Source: Prorocentrum cordatum (taxonomy: Eukaryota > Sar > Dinophyceae > Prorocentrales > Prorocentraceae). Taken from it: 64,000 nt of DNA. A program made the translations under genes and the position numbers. Where the stretch lies: the NCBI GenBank assembly GCA_963575745.1, contig CAUYUJ010000891.1, forward strand, positions 433,639 through 497,638, given 5' to 3'. Positions 63,301 through 63,571 of this stretch are shown one piece after another. The stretch's first letter is position 1. Every line of letters starts with the position of its first letter. The notes beneath the pieces were generated by a model. It did no database searches. It saw only the letters and a program-made list of their open reading frames with translations, and was not told where the DNA came from.

Positions 63301-63571
63301 AGGGGGGGCGGCGGGCGGCGGAGGAAGAGGGTGGGGGGGACGAGCAGAGCCGAGAGAGGTCACCGACCACTCCATCTTCTACAACCACGCCCGCAAGTTC
63401 GAGGACTCCCGCTTGCCTTGCTTTTGGGTTTTCGGCTGTGGTGCCTGCCAGGCTGAGTGAGGAGTGCAGGGGTTGCGTCGCCGTCGCCGGCAAACAACAA
63501 AAACAACTCGAGGACTCCTACTTCGAGGACATGGATGCCCTCGGGGTGCTGCGGCCAGACGTCACGACCAG
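312..63571 (+). CDS. Cysteinyl-tRNA synthetase, partial gene spread over nine exons
   Basis: Class I aminoacyl-tRNA synthetase that charges tRNA-Cys with cysteine, presumably in the cytosol. Nine exons (312-369, 3035-3103, 6005-6051, 12226-12289, 50314-50365, 61170-61214, 61857-61943, 63359-63403, 63513-63571) join in phase into about 174 residues. In order these carry the YNSLTG start of the catalytic domain, the zinc-binding Cys and WYTCGPTVYD, the HMGHAR signature, the FDILRRIM helix, NITDIDDKII, QNKLFEDF, a shortened eukaryote-type insertion, TDHSIF and EDMDALGVLRPDV. The order matches the animal and fungal enzymes throughout. The first exon may not be the true start, and everything after RPDV (including the KMSK loop) lies past the right edge. 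Introns are about 2.7, 2.9, 6.2, 38, 10.8, 0.64, 1.4 and 0.11 kb. No reading frame is broken, so the gene is probably live. Confidence 0.9.
890..1735 (+). repeat. Large dispersed repeat, copy 1
   Basis: A GGA tract (935-988) leads into a body that includes TCAACCTGACTG (1131), TGTTGCACCCGCATAATCC, then several diverged units of about 80 bp built on GCGAGAGCCACATTTTGAAAA...CGCCC...CCGTGAA, ending TGCGACAGGGAGAAGTGATA. The other copies are inverted, at about 33965-34940 and 49315-49905. Confidence 0.65.
2296..2452. repeat. (CCT)n tract
   Basis: Nearly pure CCT/TCC trinucleotides, interrupted by a short GC-rich segment near 2322-2345. The long frames over it (poly-Arg, poly-Gly or poly-Glu) are artefacts. 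Confidence 0.95.
3035..3103 (+). CDS. CysRS exon 2 (zinc ligand and HMGH signature)
   Basis: Starts after CAG at 3034 and reads RRVRWYTCGPTVYDVAHMGH then AR. This is the most diagnostic stretch: the CGPTVYD block (Cys codon 3057-3059, a zinc ligand that selects cysteine) and the class I HIGH-type motif HMGH (3084-3095). The end is taken at 3103 with a GT donor, paired with exon 3 starting at 6005. An equally in-phase alternative ends at 3101 (GC donor) and resumes at 6003. Confidence 0.93.
3104..6004 (+). other. CysRS intron 2: repeat-filled
   Basis: Contains GGA (4081-4277), CCT (5222-5300) and GGA (5762-5835) tracts, a second copy of the GATGCTCTTCTGTCCCA repeat (4450-4640) and one GACTCGGG-type repeat (5618-5730). 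The region 3110-4070 has no recognisable feature. No gene seen. Confidence 0.55.
4081..4277. repeat. (GGA)n tract
   Basis: Almost continuous GGA/GAG trinucleotides on the plus strand. It explains the poly-Glu and poly-Arg (plus) and poly-Leu and poly-Pro (minus) frames here. Confidence 0.95.
6005..6051 (+). CDS. CysRS exon 3 (FDILRRIM helix)
   Basis: Reads YLTFDILRRIMSKHF, matching the SY-SFDILRR segment that directly follows HMGHAR in CysRS. Acceptor GAGAG|G. The donor is GC at 6052-6053 after a single G, which pairs with GC at the start of exon 4 to form a glycine codon, as in the family motif F-G/K-Y/F-D. Confidence 0.9.
6155..6227. repeat. (ACAG)n microsatellite
   Basis: About 18 perfect tetranucleotide units (GACA), just downstream of CysRS exon 3. 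Confidence 0.97.
6949..7882 (-). pseudogene. LINE 3' tail with Cys-rich and Lys/Gly-rich parts
   Basis: Two overlapping frames. The first carries LQCRICGSDHADLDRLVQHL, a zinc-finger-like pattern. The other ends KAYKGKPTKGGKDKGKGKDD, a basic low-complexity tail, with a stop near 6949. These match the position of the zinc finger and basic tail after the conserved C-terminal region of such LINEs. Confidence 0.55.
7956..8573 (-). pseudogene. LINE ORF C-terminal region
   Basis: A frame with ILIGLVQDALLSGLEAMIV, MDAHLARLCR, WSNDQMLRYWKP, RRLSWHQQMARFADNHQQHL, FGRLPALE and SPWARRIQEDSQEAW. This block follows reverse transcriptase in dinoflagellate LINEs. No catalytic motif. A stop and frame change separate it from the RT. 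Confidence 0.7.
8622..9828 (-). pseudogene. LINE reverse transcriptase, frameshifted
   Basis: Split over four overlapping frames (9496-9828, 9284-9499, 8830-9294, 8622-9050). In order: ASRRRAVPGRSPPVELWRF (the RT lead-in), GAPGVKGKRVLHVLDPMGK, SLKDMSNAFASGHHSQLDE (motif A with its Asp) and GDTMGDPF (motif B region). The motif C box reads FAGD near 8895-8910 where YADD or FADD is expected. The frameshifts and the lost Asp mean no active enzyme. Confidence 0.8.
9561..11180 (-). pseudogene. LINE endonuclease and linker
   Basis: A frame of 539 codons. The endonuclease-like part has CSVVLYCPP, a DVND box near the middle (the GDFN-type motif), SSMIDF (the SRIDY-type motif) and QDHVPIMSQ (the SDH-P motif), in family order. 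A charged linker follows (QRAPRTEWDNDKILDALRGE, then ...RRGDPDVFLDYMNRVL). The last part, after about 9830, leaves the reverse-transcriptase frame, so a frameshift lies there. It would nick target DNA for priming. Confidence 0.8.
11780..12180. repeat. Pyrimidine-rich tract before CysRS exon 4
   Basis: Irregular CCT/CTC-rich DNA. It ends about 45 nt before the exon 4 acceptor and may help define it. Frames over it are low-complexity Pro, Ser and Leu. Confidence 0.8.
12226..12289 (+). CDS. CysRS exon 4 (NITDIDDKII)
   Basis: Reads YDLHYQINITDIDDKIILRS. NITDIDDKII is nearly invariant in CysRS. The acceptor is CCGCAG|G after a pyrimidine-rich stretch. The exon ends CTCCAG at 12289 with a GC donor (GCCACG). 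The leftover AG is completed to an arginine codon by the first base of exon 5, about 38 kb away. Confidence 0.93.
12290..14156 (+). other. Start of CysRS intron 4
   Basis: Begins with the GC donor. Contains a CCT tract (13117-13195), a partial CAGTGGAGGCC element (13283-13457) and a (GAC/GGC)n stretch (13840-13910). The frames here are Pro/Arg-rich and not convincing. No gene seen. Confidence 0.5.
14157..14335. mobile_element. Inverted-repeat element CTCCAGATTTCG, copy 1
   Basis: About 180 bp with termini CTCCAGATTTCGTAATAAA and the reverse complement (GCTACGAAATCTGGAG), imperfectly palindromic throughout. TA precedes it. With its flanking G it begins GT and ends AG, so it could be removed as an intron. 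It is next to nested gene exon A. Confidence 0.8.
14429..14530 (+). CDS. Nested gene exon A (proline-rich, acidic)
   Basis: The ATG at 14429 opens a frame rich in Pro, Asp and Glu (PPPAPLPEAPDSPREDAE). It ends at GCCGAG|GACTCC, a GA donor like that of CysRS exon 8, phase 0. CCGAGGAC is shared with the acceptor edge of exon B. The segment sits between two copies of the CTCCAGATTTCG inverted-repeat element. The start is uncertain: the frame is open further upstream. Confidence 0.4.
14429..41813 (+). CDS. Nested multi-exon gene, SH3b-like protein of unknown function
   Basis: Ten exons on the plus strand, wholly inside CysRS intron 4, join in phase into about 460 residues: 14429-14530, 21169-21267, 22700-22852, 23943-24089, 24922-25083, 33687-33812, 38781-38830, 40247-40474, 41201-41339, 41640-41813. 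Supporting features are GT/GC/GA donors, mostly AG|G acceptors, high GC at third positions and perfect phase agreement. Exons B and C resemble an SH3b-like fold as often seen in dinoflagellate proteins (pattern RWRVRDAP-LGS-VLG---DGTVV, then WVRALRF). Exons E-I are rich in Arg, Ala, Leu and Glu (probable helices), and the tail is Gly/Ala/Pro-rich. No signal peptide or catalytic motif was seen. The start Met (14429) and the stop (TGA 41811-41813) are provisional. No function can be assigned. Confidence 0.6.
14557..14731. mobile_element. Inverted-repeat element CTCCAGATTTCG, copy 2
   Basis: Begins CACCAGATTTCGTCATAAAA and ends TTTCGAATCCGGAG. TA on both sides (14555-14556 and 14732-14733) fits a TA target-site duplication. 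Again GT...AG at the edges. Confidence 0.75.
14912..15425. repeat. 73-bp tandem array
   Basis: About seven units with ACTTCGTGCTCTTCGAGTTC and CCATTCCCGGGCCACATTTT. CGTGCTCTT recurs at 14928, 15001, 15073, 15146, 15219, 15306 and 15379 (spacing 72-73, once 87). The same family at 31090-31540 and 32195-32870. The unit length is not a multiple of three. Confidence 0.9.
15430..16210. repeat. GGA-rich tract with ACCAGGAGGAGGA units
   Basis: About 780 bp of GGA/GAC/CAG trinucleotides with a loose higher-order repeat (GAGCACCAGGAGGAGGAGAA). It explains all the Glu, Arg and Gly frames and the Leu/Ser/Pro frames on the other strand. Confidence 0.95.
16500..17150. repeat. CTCTTGGGGGCC-type array 1
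   Basis: Irregular repeats of GCCTCTTGGGGGCCTCTT with GCCATCTTGG variants. The same low-complexity family recurs at 33470-33590, 35705-36345, 37240-37800, 42660-43060, 44260-44580, 45000-45460, 58000-58155 and 63895-64000. Confidence 0.85.
17431..17757. repeat. (CCG)n tract
   Basis: Almost pure GCC/CCG trinucleotides. The poly-Pro, poly-Ala and poly-Arg frames are its translations. Confidence 0.95.
17912..18143. repeat. CCT then (ATC)n tract
   Basis: A CCT/CTC run (17912-17975) followed by ATC trinucleotides (17976-18143) giving poly-His, poly-Ile or poly-Asp frames. Confidence 0.93.
18147..19060. repeat. 77-bp tandem satellite
   Basis: About twelve units with GTGGCGCAGTCCGCATGCGT and TTCGTGGCCCCATAGGG. 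The marker GGCGCAGTCC is at 18261, 18338, 18415, 18492, 18568 and 18645 (spacing 76-77). 77 is not a multiple of three, so the frames through it are not real. Confidence 0.95.
19061..20870. other. No gene recognised
   Basis: Mixed DNA with a (GT)n microsatellite at 19770-19791, inverted TCCATATCCACCGCCC / GGGCGGTGGATATGGA (about 20275-20335) and a diverged copy of the CTGGATTCGCC repeat (20468-20535). It lies in the nested gene intron between exons A and B. Confidence 0.5.
20880..21120. repeat. GGA/GGGA tract before exon B
   Basis: Purine run, including (GGGA)n at 21022-21060. It ends about 50 nt before nested gene exon B. Confidence 0.9.
21169..21267 (+). CDS. Nested gene exon B
   Basis: Bounded by CCCGAG|GAC and TCTAGG|GTG, phase 0. 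It reads DEPELDPAGPVRRFRLRCEG then RWRVRDAPTLGSR. The second half looks like the first strands of an SH3b-like domain. Joined to exon C it continues ...GSR|VLGTMADGTVVVG. Confidence 0.55.
21361..21663. mobile_element. Inverted-repeat element with GTTGCACCAC termini
   Basis: Left CATGTTGCACCACTT and right AGGTGGTGCAACATT, with the pairing continuing outward for about 35 bp in all (CCATACCCTACATCG / CGATGTACCGTATGC). An extra ATGTTGCACCACC lies at 21513. It lies just after nested gene exon B. Confidence 0.6.
22472..22649. mobile_element. Inverted-repeat element CTCCAGATTTCG, copy 3
   Basis: The best-preserved copy: TA on both sides and termini CTCCAGATTTCGTAATAAAA and TTTACTACGAAATCTGGAG. Further out, GCGTAAGAGTGACCCTTGG (22336 on) is matched inverted by CCAGGGTCACTCTTGCGTGC (22653 on), so this copy sits inside a larger palindrome. 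It lies in the intron just before nested gene exon C. Confidence 0.8.
22700..22852 (+). CDS. Nested gene exon C (SH3b-like core)
   Basis: Follows GATCCCAG and opens VLGTMADGTVVVGSAVAG. After a Gly/Pro/Ala loop it reads FDALWVRALRFETREPAG before a GT donor (22853). Phase 0 at both ends. The spacing of the VLG, DGTVV and WVRALRF blocks is typical of SH3b-like repeats. Confidence 0.6.
23943..24089 (+). CDS. Nested gene exon D
   Basis: The best acceptor in the window: a pyrimidine run then TTAG|GAC. It reads DAACGREMYCLRRNALGMGL, then YEVGAEPLDGPLVMLPERLS and VLLHADARE. It ends CGAGAG|GCTCGG (GC donor), phase 0. Good codon bias. Not recognised beyond following the SH3b-like segment. Confidence 0.6.
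24922..25083 (+). CDS. Nested gene exon E
   Basis: Starts GGAGAG|GCG and ends TTCGAG|GCG (GC donor), phase 0. It reads AREGRAGDVSLTWRLLEAAE then HVGRLFDWTSGG, a Gly-rich linker and EEAFE. GAGAGGC is shared with the donor edge of exon D. Confidence 0.55.
25165..25290. repeat. GACTCGGGATGAAAA dispersed family, example copy
   Basis: Units read about ...TCTCGCCGGGCCTCGGGA-CGTCAAAAAAC-ACTC-GGATGAAAA-CGG-CCCGGG...GGGACTTCC-GGGACCCCGTATTGA. Other copies: about 488-600, 640-735, 5618-5730, 40590-40720, 49970-50090, 52110-52200 and 58470-58560; inverted at 40015-40170, 41450-41575 and 62255-62410. No coding capacity. Confidence 0.75.
25324..25500. mobile_element. CAGTGGAGGCC element, copy 1
   Basis: Begins CAGTGGAGGCCCATGCCAAG and ends TTTCTTGTGGTCGGGCCCA then CACTG; the termini are inverted. 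A second copy lies at 26685-26860 and a degraded one at 13283-13457. Confidence 0.75.
25502..25716. mobile_element. GATGCATCGCC element, copy 1
   Basis: Ends AGATGGGGTC... and ...GACCCCATCTGGGAGGCCT are inverted. The core is built from GATGCATCGCC-like 9-mers and GCGGCTCGATGTGGAGC. Other copies at about 46413-46576 and 59146-59396. Confidence 0.7.
26485..26638. mobile_element. Near-perfect palindrome of about 154 bp
   Basis: Left TAGGGGGCCACATGCGAACC and right GGTTCGCATGTTGCCCCCTA pair over almost the whole length, including ACGATTTCTGAG / CTCAGAAATCGT and GTTCACTTCG / CGAAGTGAAC. TA at both edges. Probably a small foldback DNA element. Confidence 0.85.
26685..26860. mobile_element. CAGTGGAGGCC element, copy 2
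   Basis: Begins CAGTGGAGGCCCATGCCAAG and ends TTGTGGGCTGGCCTCCACTG, 176 bp, closely similar to the copy at 25324. The inverted ends are clearest here. Confidence 0.8.
27236..28552. repeat. TTTACAACCAG arrays in inverted arrangement
   Basis: CACTTTACAACCAGAACGG-type units of about 20 bp occur at 27236-27425. The reverse complement (CTGGTTGTAAAGTG) occurs at 28437-28552. Between them lie 36-bp repeats (GCTCCAGAGCAAGTGGGCG, 27470-27607), a 45-bp duplication (27610-27710) and imperfect CCACCGCAG repeats (27895-28130). Confidence 0.8.
28560..29340 (+). other. GC-rich stretch without a clear gene
   Basis: Open frames with partly exon-like composition (28730-28840 and 29085-29215), but no splice pair that fits the nested gene phases was found. 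It contains a duplicated GATCGAGAGGCCGCCGA unit (28638 and 28687). Confidence 0.4.
29507..29735. repeat. 114-bp tandem duplication of a hairpin
   Basis: GAGCCCCGAATCATCAGGGG recurs at 29509 and 29623. Within each unit GGGTAACTCGGGTC pairs with GACCCGAGTTACCCC type sequences, so each can fold. Confidence 0.85.
29823..29992. mobile_element. Inverted-repeat element GAGGGTGGTGCAAT
   Basis: Left GAGAGGGTGGTGCAATGGAT and right ATCTATTGCACCATCCTCTT pair over about 22 bp. The core is rich in GTGCAATGCA palindromes. Confidence 0.7.
30836..30955. repeat. AACACACAGACA...TCGTCGA repeat
   Basis: GAAACACACAGACAGAAGTGATCGTCGACTCCCAGAAAA followed by GGGGAAA units. A diverged copy lies at 37906-38030 (AAAACACACAGACACAATTA). 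No coding. Confidence 0.6.
30957..33425. mobile_element. Composite repeat element, copy 2 (with a nested third left end)
   Basis: Same left part at 30960, 73-bp repeats (31090-31540), then another related left end at 32062 (TAACAGCGAAGATTGATAG) with its own repeats (32195-32870), then GAGGCT repeats in place of GGA, and the same right part (33255-33425). The ends are conserved while the core differs. Confidence 0.7.
33687..33812 (+). CDS. Nested gene exon F
   Basis: Starts CCGAG|GCG and reads ARQRELLRRAAEALRRCTDR then VLAAAG, a strongly helical stretch, then PGADLTAGLPAE. It ends GCGGAG|GCC (GC donor), phase 0. Joins exon E as ...EEAFE|ARQRELL. Part of it (PGADLTAGLPAE) recurs at about 34968-35003 inside repeat DNA, with no matching exon structure. 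Confidence 0.55.
33825..33957. repeat. (CCT)n tract after exon F
   Basis: Nearly pure CCT/TCC trinucleotides starting 13 nt downstream of nested gene exon F. Confidence 0.95.
33965..34940 (-). repeat. Large dispersed repeat, copy 2 (inverted)
   Basis: The same body as at 890-1735 on the other strand: AACTTCTCCCCGTCGCACC at the start, CAGTCAGGTTGATCCGTGG at about 34492, then a CCT tract (34675-34940). The attached GGA/CCT tract is in the same relative place in all three copies, so the tract seems part of the element. Confidence 0.65.
35705..36345. repeat. CTCCTGGGGCCTCCTG arrays with a CCAGGAGAGGCCCAAT array inside
   Basis: Runs of GGCCTCCTGGGGCCTCCTG at 35705-35800 and 36075-36345 flank diverged units of about 60 bp (35806-36062) carrying CGTGCCCCAGGAGAGGCCCA and ACGTAAAACA. 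No gene seen. Confidence 0.75.
36428..36883. repeat. 152-bp tandem triplication
   Basis: ATGAGCGCCTCGCTCGAGAC begins units at 36428, 36580 and 36732. The copies are nearly identical, so the duplication is recent. 152 is not a multiple of three; the minus-strand frames that look like repeated proteins are artefacts. Confidence 0.95.
36884..37078. repeat. TATGAGTAAGTCTG minisatellite
   Basis: About 13 units of 12-18 bp (GTCTGTGTATGAGTAA), directly abutting the 152-bp triplication. Confidence 0.9.
37240..37800. repeat. CTCTTGGGGGCC-type array 2
   Basis: Repeats of GGCCTCTTGGGGGCC and GGCCGTCTTGG with a small unique segment (37565-37630) inside. A similar low-complexity block lies at 44260-44580. 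Confidence 0.8.
38247..38427. mobile_element. Inverted-repeat element CTCCAGATTTCG, copy 4
   Basis: Termini CTCCAGATTTCGTAATAAAA and TTTTATGACGATATCTGGAG, with a palindromic body nearly the same as copy 1. TA on the left only. It lies in the nested gene intron between exons F and G. Confidence 0.8.
38581..38720. repeat. GAAGGATTGCAAAAAA repeats forming a hairpin
   Basis: Four direct units of CGAAGGATTGCAAAAAA (38590-38665) face TTTTTTTGCAATCCTTCG (38699-38716), so the stretch can fold on itself. It lies about 60 nt before nested gene exon G. Confidence 0.85.
38781..38830 (+). CDS. Nested gene exon G
   Basis: Short exon after CCTTCCAG, reading VRGRFARLRASLLAAE plus AG, with a GT donor at 38831. 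The two leftover bases pair with the G opening exon H to give Arg. CCGGGGCC is shared with the edge of exon F. Confidence 0.5.
40247..40474 (+). CDS. Nested gene exon H
   Basis: The longest exon (228 nt), after AAGCAG. It opens AAPVVTSHPARRRDRARPP, has an acidic stretch, then CAAELRGFCRRCARIERSGG and WPELLAEVRLEAIAFSQ. It ends CAGAG|GCG (GC donor) two bases into an Arg codon. Three Cys lie in the helix. A (GA)n run follows at 40493-40526. Confidence 0.6.
41201..41339 (+). CDS. Nested gene exon I
   Basis: One G completes Arg, then HASDLEAYARDLGRAQPCGG followed by an Ala/Pro-rich run. It ends GGCGAA|GCG (GC donor), phase 0, at an intron of 300 nt that contains an in-frame stop. The sequence around the donor is nearly repeated across the acceptor of exon J. 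Confidence 0.5.
41640..41813 (+). CDS. Nested gene exon J, probable 3' end
   Basis: Starts GGCGAG|GCG and reads ADLRALGGGPAAGA, then a Gly/Pro-rich stretch and LLPAVSALQRAGEGEAR, then TGA at 41811-41813. Alternatively a GT donor at 41810 could splice to 41882 and continue in phase (LQRERSELRADLSDLRRG), so the stop is not certain. Confidence 0.45.
   Translation, partial: ADLRALGGGPAAGATACGGGGPPPARAPPLLPPPPRPTTGLLPAVSALQRAGEGEAR
41882..42010 (+). CDS. Possible exon K of the nested gene
   Basis: After AAG at 41881 an open stretch reads PGLQRERSELRADLSDLRRG, then a Gly-rich segment, in phase with a splice from 41809. Third-position GC is lower than in exons A-J. GCCGGCGATCGGCGGC occurs both just after exon J (41815-41830) and at the end of this stretch (41993-42008), as if it were flanked by a duplication. 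Confidence 0.2.
42660..43060. repeat. CTCTTGGGGCC-type stretch
   Basis: Loose repeats of CTCTGGGGCACTCTTGGGGCC at 42715-42765 and 42890-43055 with unique DNA between. No gene recognised from about 42100 to 43245. Confidence 0.5.
43246..44178 (+). CDS. Open frame of 310 codons, doubtful
   Basis: The longest plus-strand frame not made of simple repeat. It shows no domain, transmembrane segment or exon-like codon bias that I recognise. It has runs such as APPKKDFALEFC and many Pro, Ser and Arg. In a GC-rich window a frame this long can occur by chance. It is listed so that it can be checked. Confidence 0.12.
   Translation: MAQRAPEPPQEHSNRAGGNGNAMNDRWTEDCRKVALWGLKMAAELPPLAQKVYEICISFHPMSIASHSRTPDPTEPQVVPEIPLQKLCPGQQPILIHAPVRPQESPPGIEEAQTGLRRDPSKATVAPQKVGPRGFQMTLGPSKPAAPPKKDFALEFCLPSAAGHRSTAASRDGQPPPEARCASACGYGGREQPRCRSKEPLWFGRGTRCSPGPSIIAAHRAPPVHVDASRAKSGLRSFLRVFGSASSSAGPSPRGNKGPSWNSSHSKNRCAQMAGGNLAFGVLLVRQMLLPSSRLGHAPTSSIRPQGGRQ
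44260..44580. repeat. CTCTTGGGGGCC-type array 3
   Basis: Repeats of GGCCTCTTGGGGGCCTCTTG, densest at 44330-44420. Confidence 0.85.
44585..46400. other. No gene recognised
   Basis: Includes another CTCTTGGGGCC-type stretch (45000-45460) and TTCGAGTTGTTC repeats (46060-46110). The frames across it are short and lack exon-like edges. Confidence 0.45.
46413..46576. mobile_element. GATGCATCGCC element, copy 2
   Basis: Contains GCGGCTCGATGGGGAGCG, GCCGATGCATCGACGATGCG and the end CCCATCTGGGAGGCCTCC. The left end is degraded. Confidence 0.65.
47038..47700 (+). CDS. Upstream exons of the Ser/Thr-rich gene, tandemly duplicated unit
   Basis: Two units of about 355 bp repeat: TETTTSSSNTQ followed by about 260 bp of noncoding DNA, then ATTTTTTATLST...STVTTVSNTQ and a second, similar noncoding stretch. 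Shared markers are CAGAGCTGTGCATCC at 47128 and 47478, and GGCAACTACAACCAC at about 47366 and 47718. The first unit has GC and the second GT right after the AACAC-CA exon end, both usable donors. This looks like an exon-plus-intron duplication extending the Ser/Thr region. Exact acceptors could not be fixed. Confidence 0.35.
47694..48164 (+). CDS. Ser/Thr-rich type I membrane protein, 3' terminal exon
   Basis: An open frame ending TAG at 48162-48164. About 110 residues are almost wholly Ser and Thr (mucin-like, probably heavily glycosylated outside the cell), followed by GTRSAILLGLVLASGIAILV and FGVTFITVY (one membrane span), then a basic stop-transfer QRRRR and a short tail VVTQLPASE. The composition and topology are coherent, unlike the homopolymer frames from GGA tracts. 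The true acceptor of this exon is unclear; the ATG at 47694 need not be the start. It lies inside CysRS intron 4, same strand. Confidence 0.5.
   Translation: MLCICFGVATTTTSTTLTYTSSSNLSTSETRSSISTTSSSSETTTTLSSRTLTSISETSSTLTYSTPTSCTTSTSTISETARTLTSTSATSINETSSTATSGTLTSPGTTNISGTRSAILLGLVLASGIAILVFGVTFITVYQRRRRVVTQLPASE
48165..49314. other. Downstream of the Ser/Thr-rich gene: no gene recognised
   Basis: About 1.1 kb of comparatively AT-rich DNA (48180-48950), likely 3' flank of the gene ending at 48164. Then GC-rich DNA with a CCT run (49108-49145). Confidence 0.4.
49315..49905 (-). repeat. Large dispersed repeat, copy 3 (inverted)
   Basis: Has CAGTCAGGTTGATCCGTGGC at 49674, TTCGCGGTGTTGAAGT, two GTGGCTCTCGCCTCAGCGCCGCGCGCA-type units, and a CCT tract at 49866-49902. 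A shorter copy of the family. Confidence 0.65.
50314..50365 (+). CDS. CysRS exon 5 (QNKLFEDF)
   Basis: Begins after CTGAG at 50313. One G completes the split Arg, then it reads QNKLFEDFAKEAEAMDE. This matches the RQNHLFEQY block that follows NITDIDDKII in animal CysRS. The end is taken at GAG|GCGGGC (GC donor, phase 0). An alternative end at 50369 would pair with an exon 6 start at 61138. The match in sequence and phase ties this exon to exon 4 across intron 4. Confidence 0.82.
50686..50846. mobile_element. CCGCTGGATTCGCCTCGAA element
   Basis: Ends AAAGGTACCGATACATTGCT and TAGCGGCGTTGGTAATCTTT are inverted. The core has CACCGCTGGATTCGCCTCGA and AGGTCTGGGGAGTAGCGGCG. Related right halves at 20468-20535, 38920-38975, 41008-41050 and 61045-61130, the last ending next to CysRS exon 6. 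Confidence 0.6.
51272..51343. repeat. (CAG)24 run
   Basis: 72 nt of perfect CAG. It lies in an open frame of 147 codons (50921-51364) with a poly-Gln stretch near the end, but that frame has no other support and lies within CysRS intron 5. Confidence 0.97.
52440..54120. repeat. Complex array with GATTTCGACATGCGCGCGCG
   Basis: The motif or a near variant occurs at about 52511, 52733, 53379, 53568 and 53894. A longer block (ACGATGACGGCGT...GAAGGTCTTGGAAGGATTTC) recurs at 52465 and 53335. GTCGATACCGGTTGGG recurs at 52868 and 54029. Diverged large-unit repeats, no credible gene. Confidence 0.7.
55044..55091 (+). CDS. Possible extra CysRS insertion exon
   Basis: A phase 0/phase 0 stretch with GAG|G acceptor and CAG|GA donor, reading ASAPEREQQEFTKLSQ. 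It would fit between exons 5 and 6 without breaking the frame and could supply part of the insertion that eukaryotic CysRS carries here. The sequence similarity is too weak to decide. It lies in an arginine/lysine-rich open stretch (about 54890-55140) ahead of a GGA tract. Confidence 0.25.
55140..55315. repeat. (GGA)n tract
   Basis: Purine-rich trinucleotide DNA with poly-Glu and poly-Arg frames. Confidence 0.95.
55775..56610. repeat. Very long (GGA)n tract
   Basis: About 830 bp of GGA/GAG with GCAGGAGGAGGA units. It generates the longest frames in the window, minus strand (Leu/Ser/Pro) and plus strand (Glu/Gly/Arg); none is credible as protein. Confidence 0.97.
58664..58970. repeat. Imperfect tandem duplication of about 165 bp
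   Basis: Shared blocks: GGGCG-ACAT-TCGGTACA (58703 and 58860), GGCG-AA/TGCGCCAA (58740 and 58900), and GAGG-CCGTCTGAG (58766 and 58923). No gene seen. Confidence 0.65.
59146..59396. mobile_element. GATGCATCGCC element, copy 3
   Basis: Begins GGCCTCCTAGATGGGGTC and ends GACCCCATCTACTCAGAGCC then CATCCAGGAGGCCTCT. The core is a run of CGCCGATGCAT units. It lies in CysRS intron 5. Confidence 0.7.
59669..60891. mobile_element. Foldback element of about 1.2 kb
   Basis: Left end GACGTCACGTTTCGCGCC... through GGGAATGCCTAGG. The right end is the inverse: CCTAGGCATTCCCGGG ... AACGTGACGTC. The arms continue inward as facing arrays of GCGCCTGTGTACACCACA-type units (left 59740-60030, right inverted 60490-60810), around a central unique part (60050-60430) with a GGA run. 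No coding; the Thr/Tyr/Ala-rich frames are translations of the arrays. Confidence 0.85.
61170..61214 (+). CDS. CysRS exon 6 (insertion domain)
   Basis: Reads EFDLKLGQHAELQKK between GAAGAG|GAG and AAGAAG|GTG (GT donor at 61215). Phase 0 at both ends. It lies in the variable eukaryote-specific insertion, so identity rests on position, phase, splice sites and good coding composition rather than on a conserved motif. An earlier CAG acceptor (61137) would add about ten residues if exon 5 ends at 50369. Confidence 0.65.
61215..61856 (+). other. CysRS intron 6
   Basis: 642 nt, GT...AG, phase 0. GC-rich, with a G run at 61683-61702. Nothing else recognised. Confidence 0.6.
61857..61943 (+). CDS. 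CysRS exon 7 (end of insertion)
   Basis: Starts GAG|GTG at 61857 and ends TCCACG|GTC at 61943 (GT donor), phase 0 at both ends. It reads VAAAASKAALLEAAREPLMA then KLDKAKGST. This resembles the helix before the DHSIF block in fungal and animal CysRS (pattern LL--A---LM-WLD---G). It joins exon 8 as ...KGST|VTDHSIF. Confidence 0.8.
61944..63358 (+). other. CysRS intron 7
   Basis: 1,415 nt, GT...AG, phase 0. It holds (GCG/GAC)n-like trinucleotide DNA (61980-62215 and 62515-62660), an inverted copy of the GACTCGGGATGAAAA family (62255-62410) and purine-rich DNA before the acceptor. No gene seen. Confidence 0.6.
63359..63403 (+). CDS. CysRS exon 8 (TDHSIF block)
   Basis: Reads VTDHSIFYNHARKFE, matching the TDNSIF---PKFWE / DDHSIFT block of eukaryotic CysRS. 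Acceptor GAGAG|G at 63358. The donor is GA: TTCGAG|GACTCC at 63404. The following intron is only 109 nt. Confidence 0.9.
63404..63512 (+). other. 109-nt GA-AG intron flanked by an 11-bp direct repeat
   Basis: The intron between CysRS exons 8 and 9 starts GACTCC and ends CTCGAG. The sequence TCGAGGACTCC occurs at both edges (63399-63409 and 63508-63518). Removing 109 nt restores the frame exactly. The repeat looks like a target-site duplication of a mobile intron or a local duplication that created the intron. Confidence 0.8.
63513..63571 (+). CDS. CysRS exon 9 (EDMDALGVLRPDV), last in window
   Basis: Reads DSYFEDMDALGVLRPDVTT. This matches the F--DM-ALNVLPPDVLTR block that follows TDNSIF in the family. 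Acceptor CTCGAG|GACTCC at 63512. The probable end is ACCAG|GACC at 63571, another GA donor, leaving AG of an Arg codon. The next exon (family motif V-EYVPEIV) is not in the remaining 430 nt. Confidence 0.88.
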
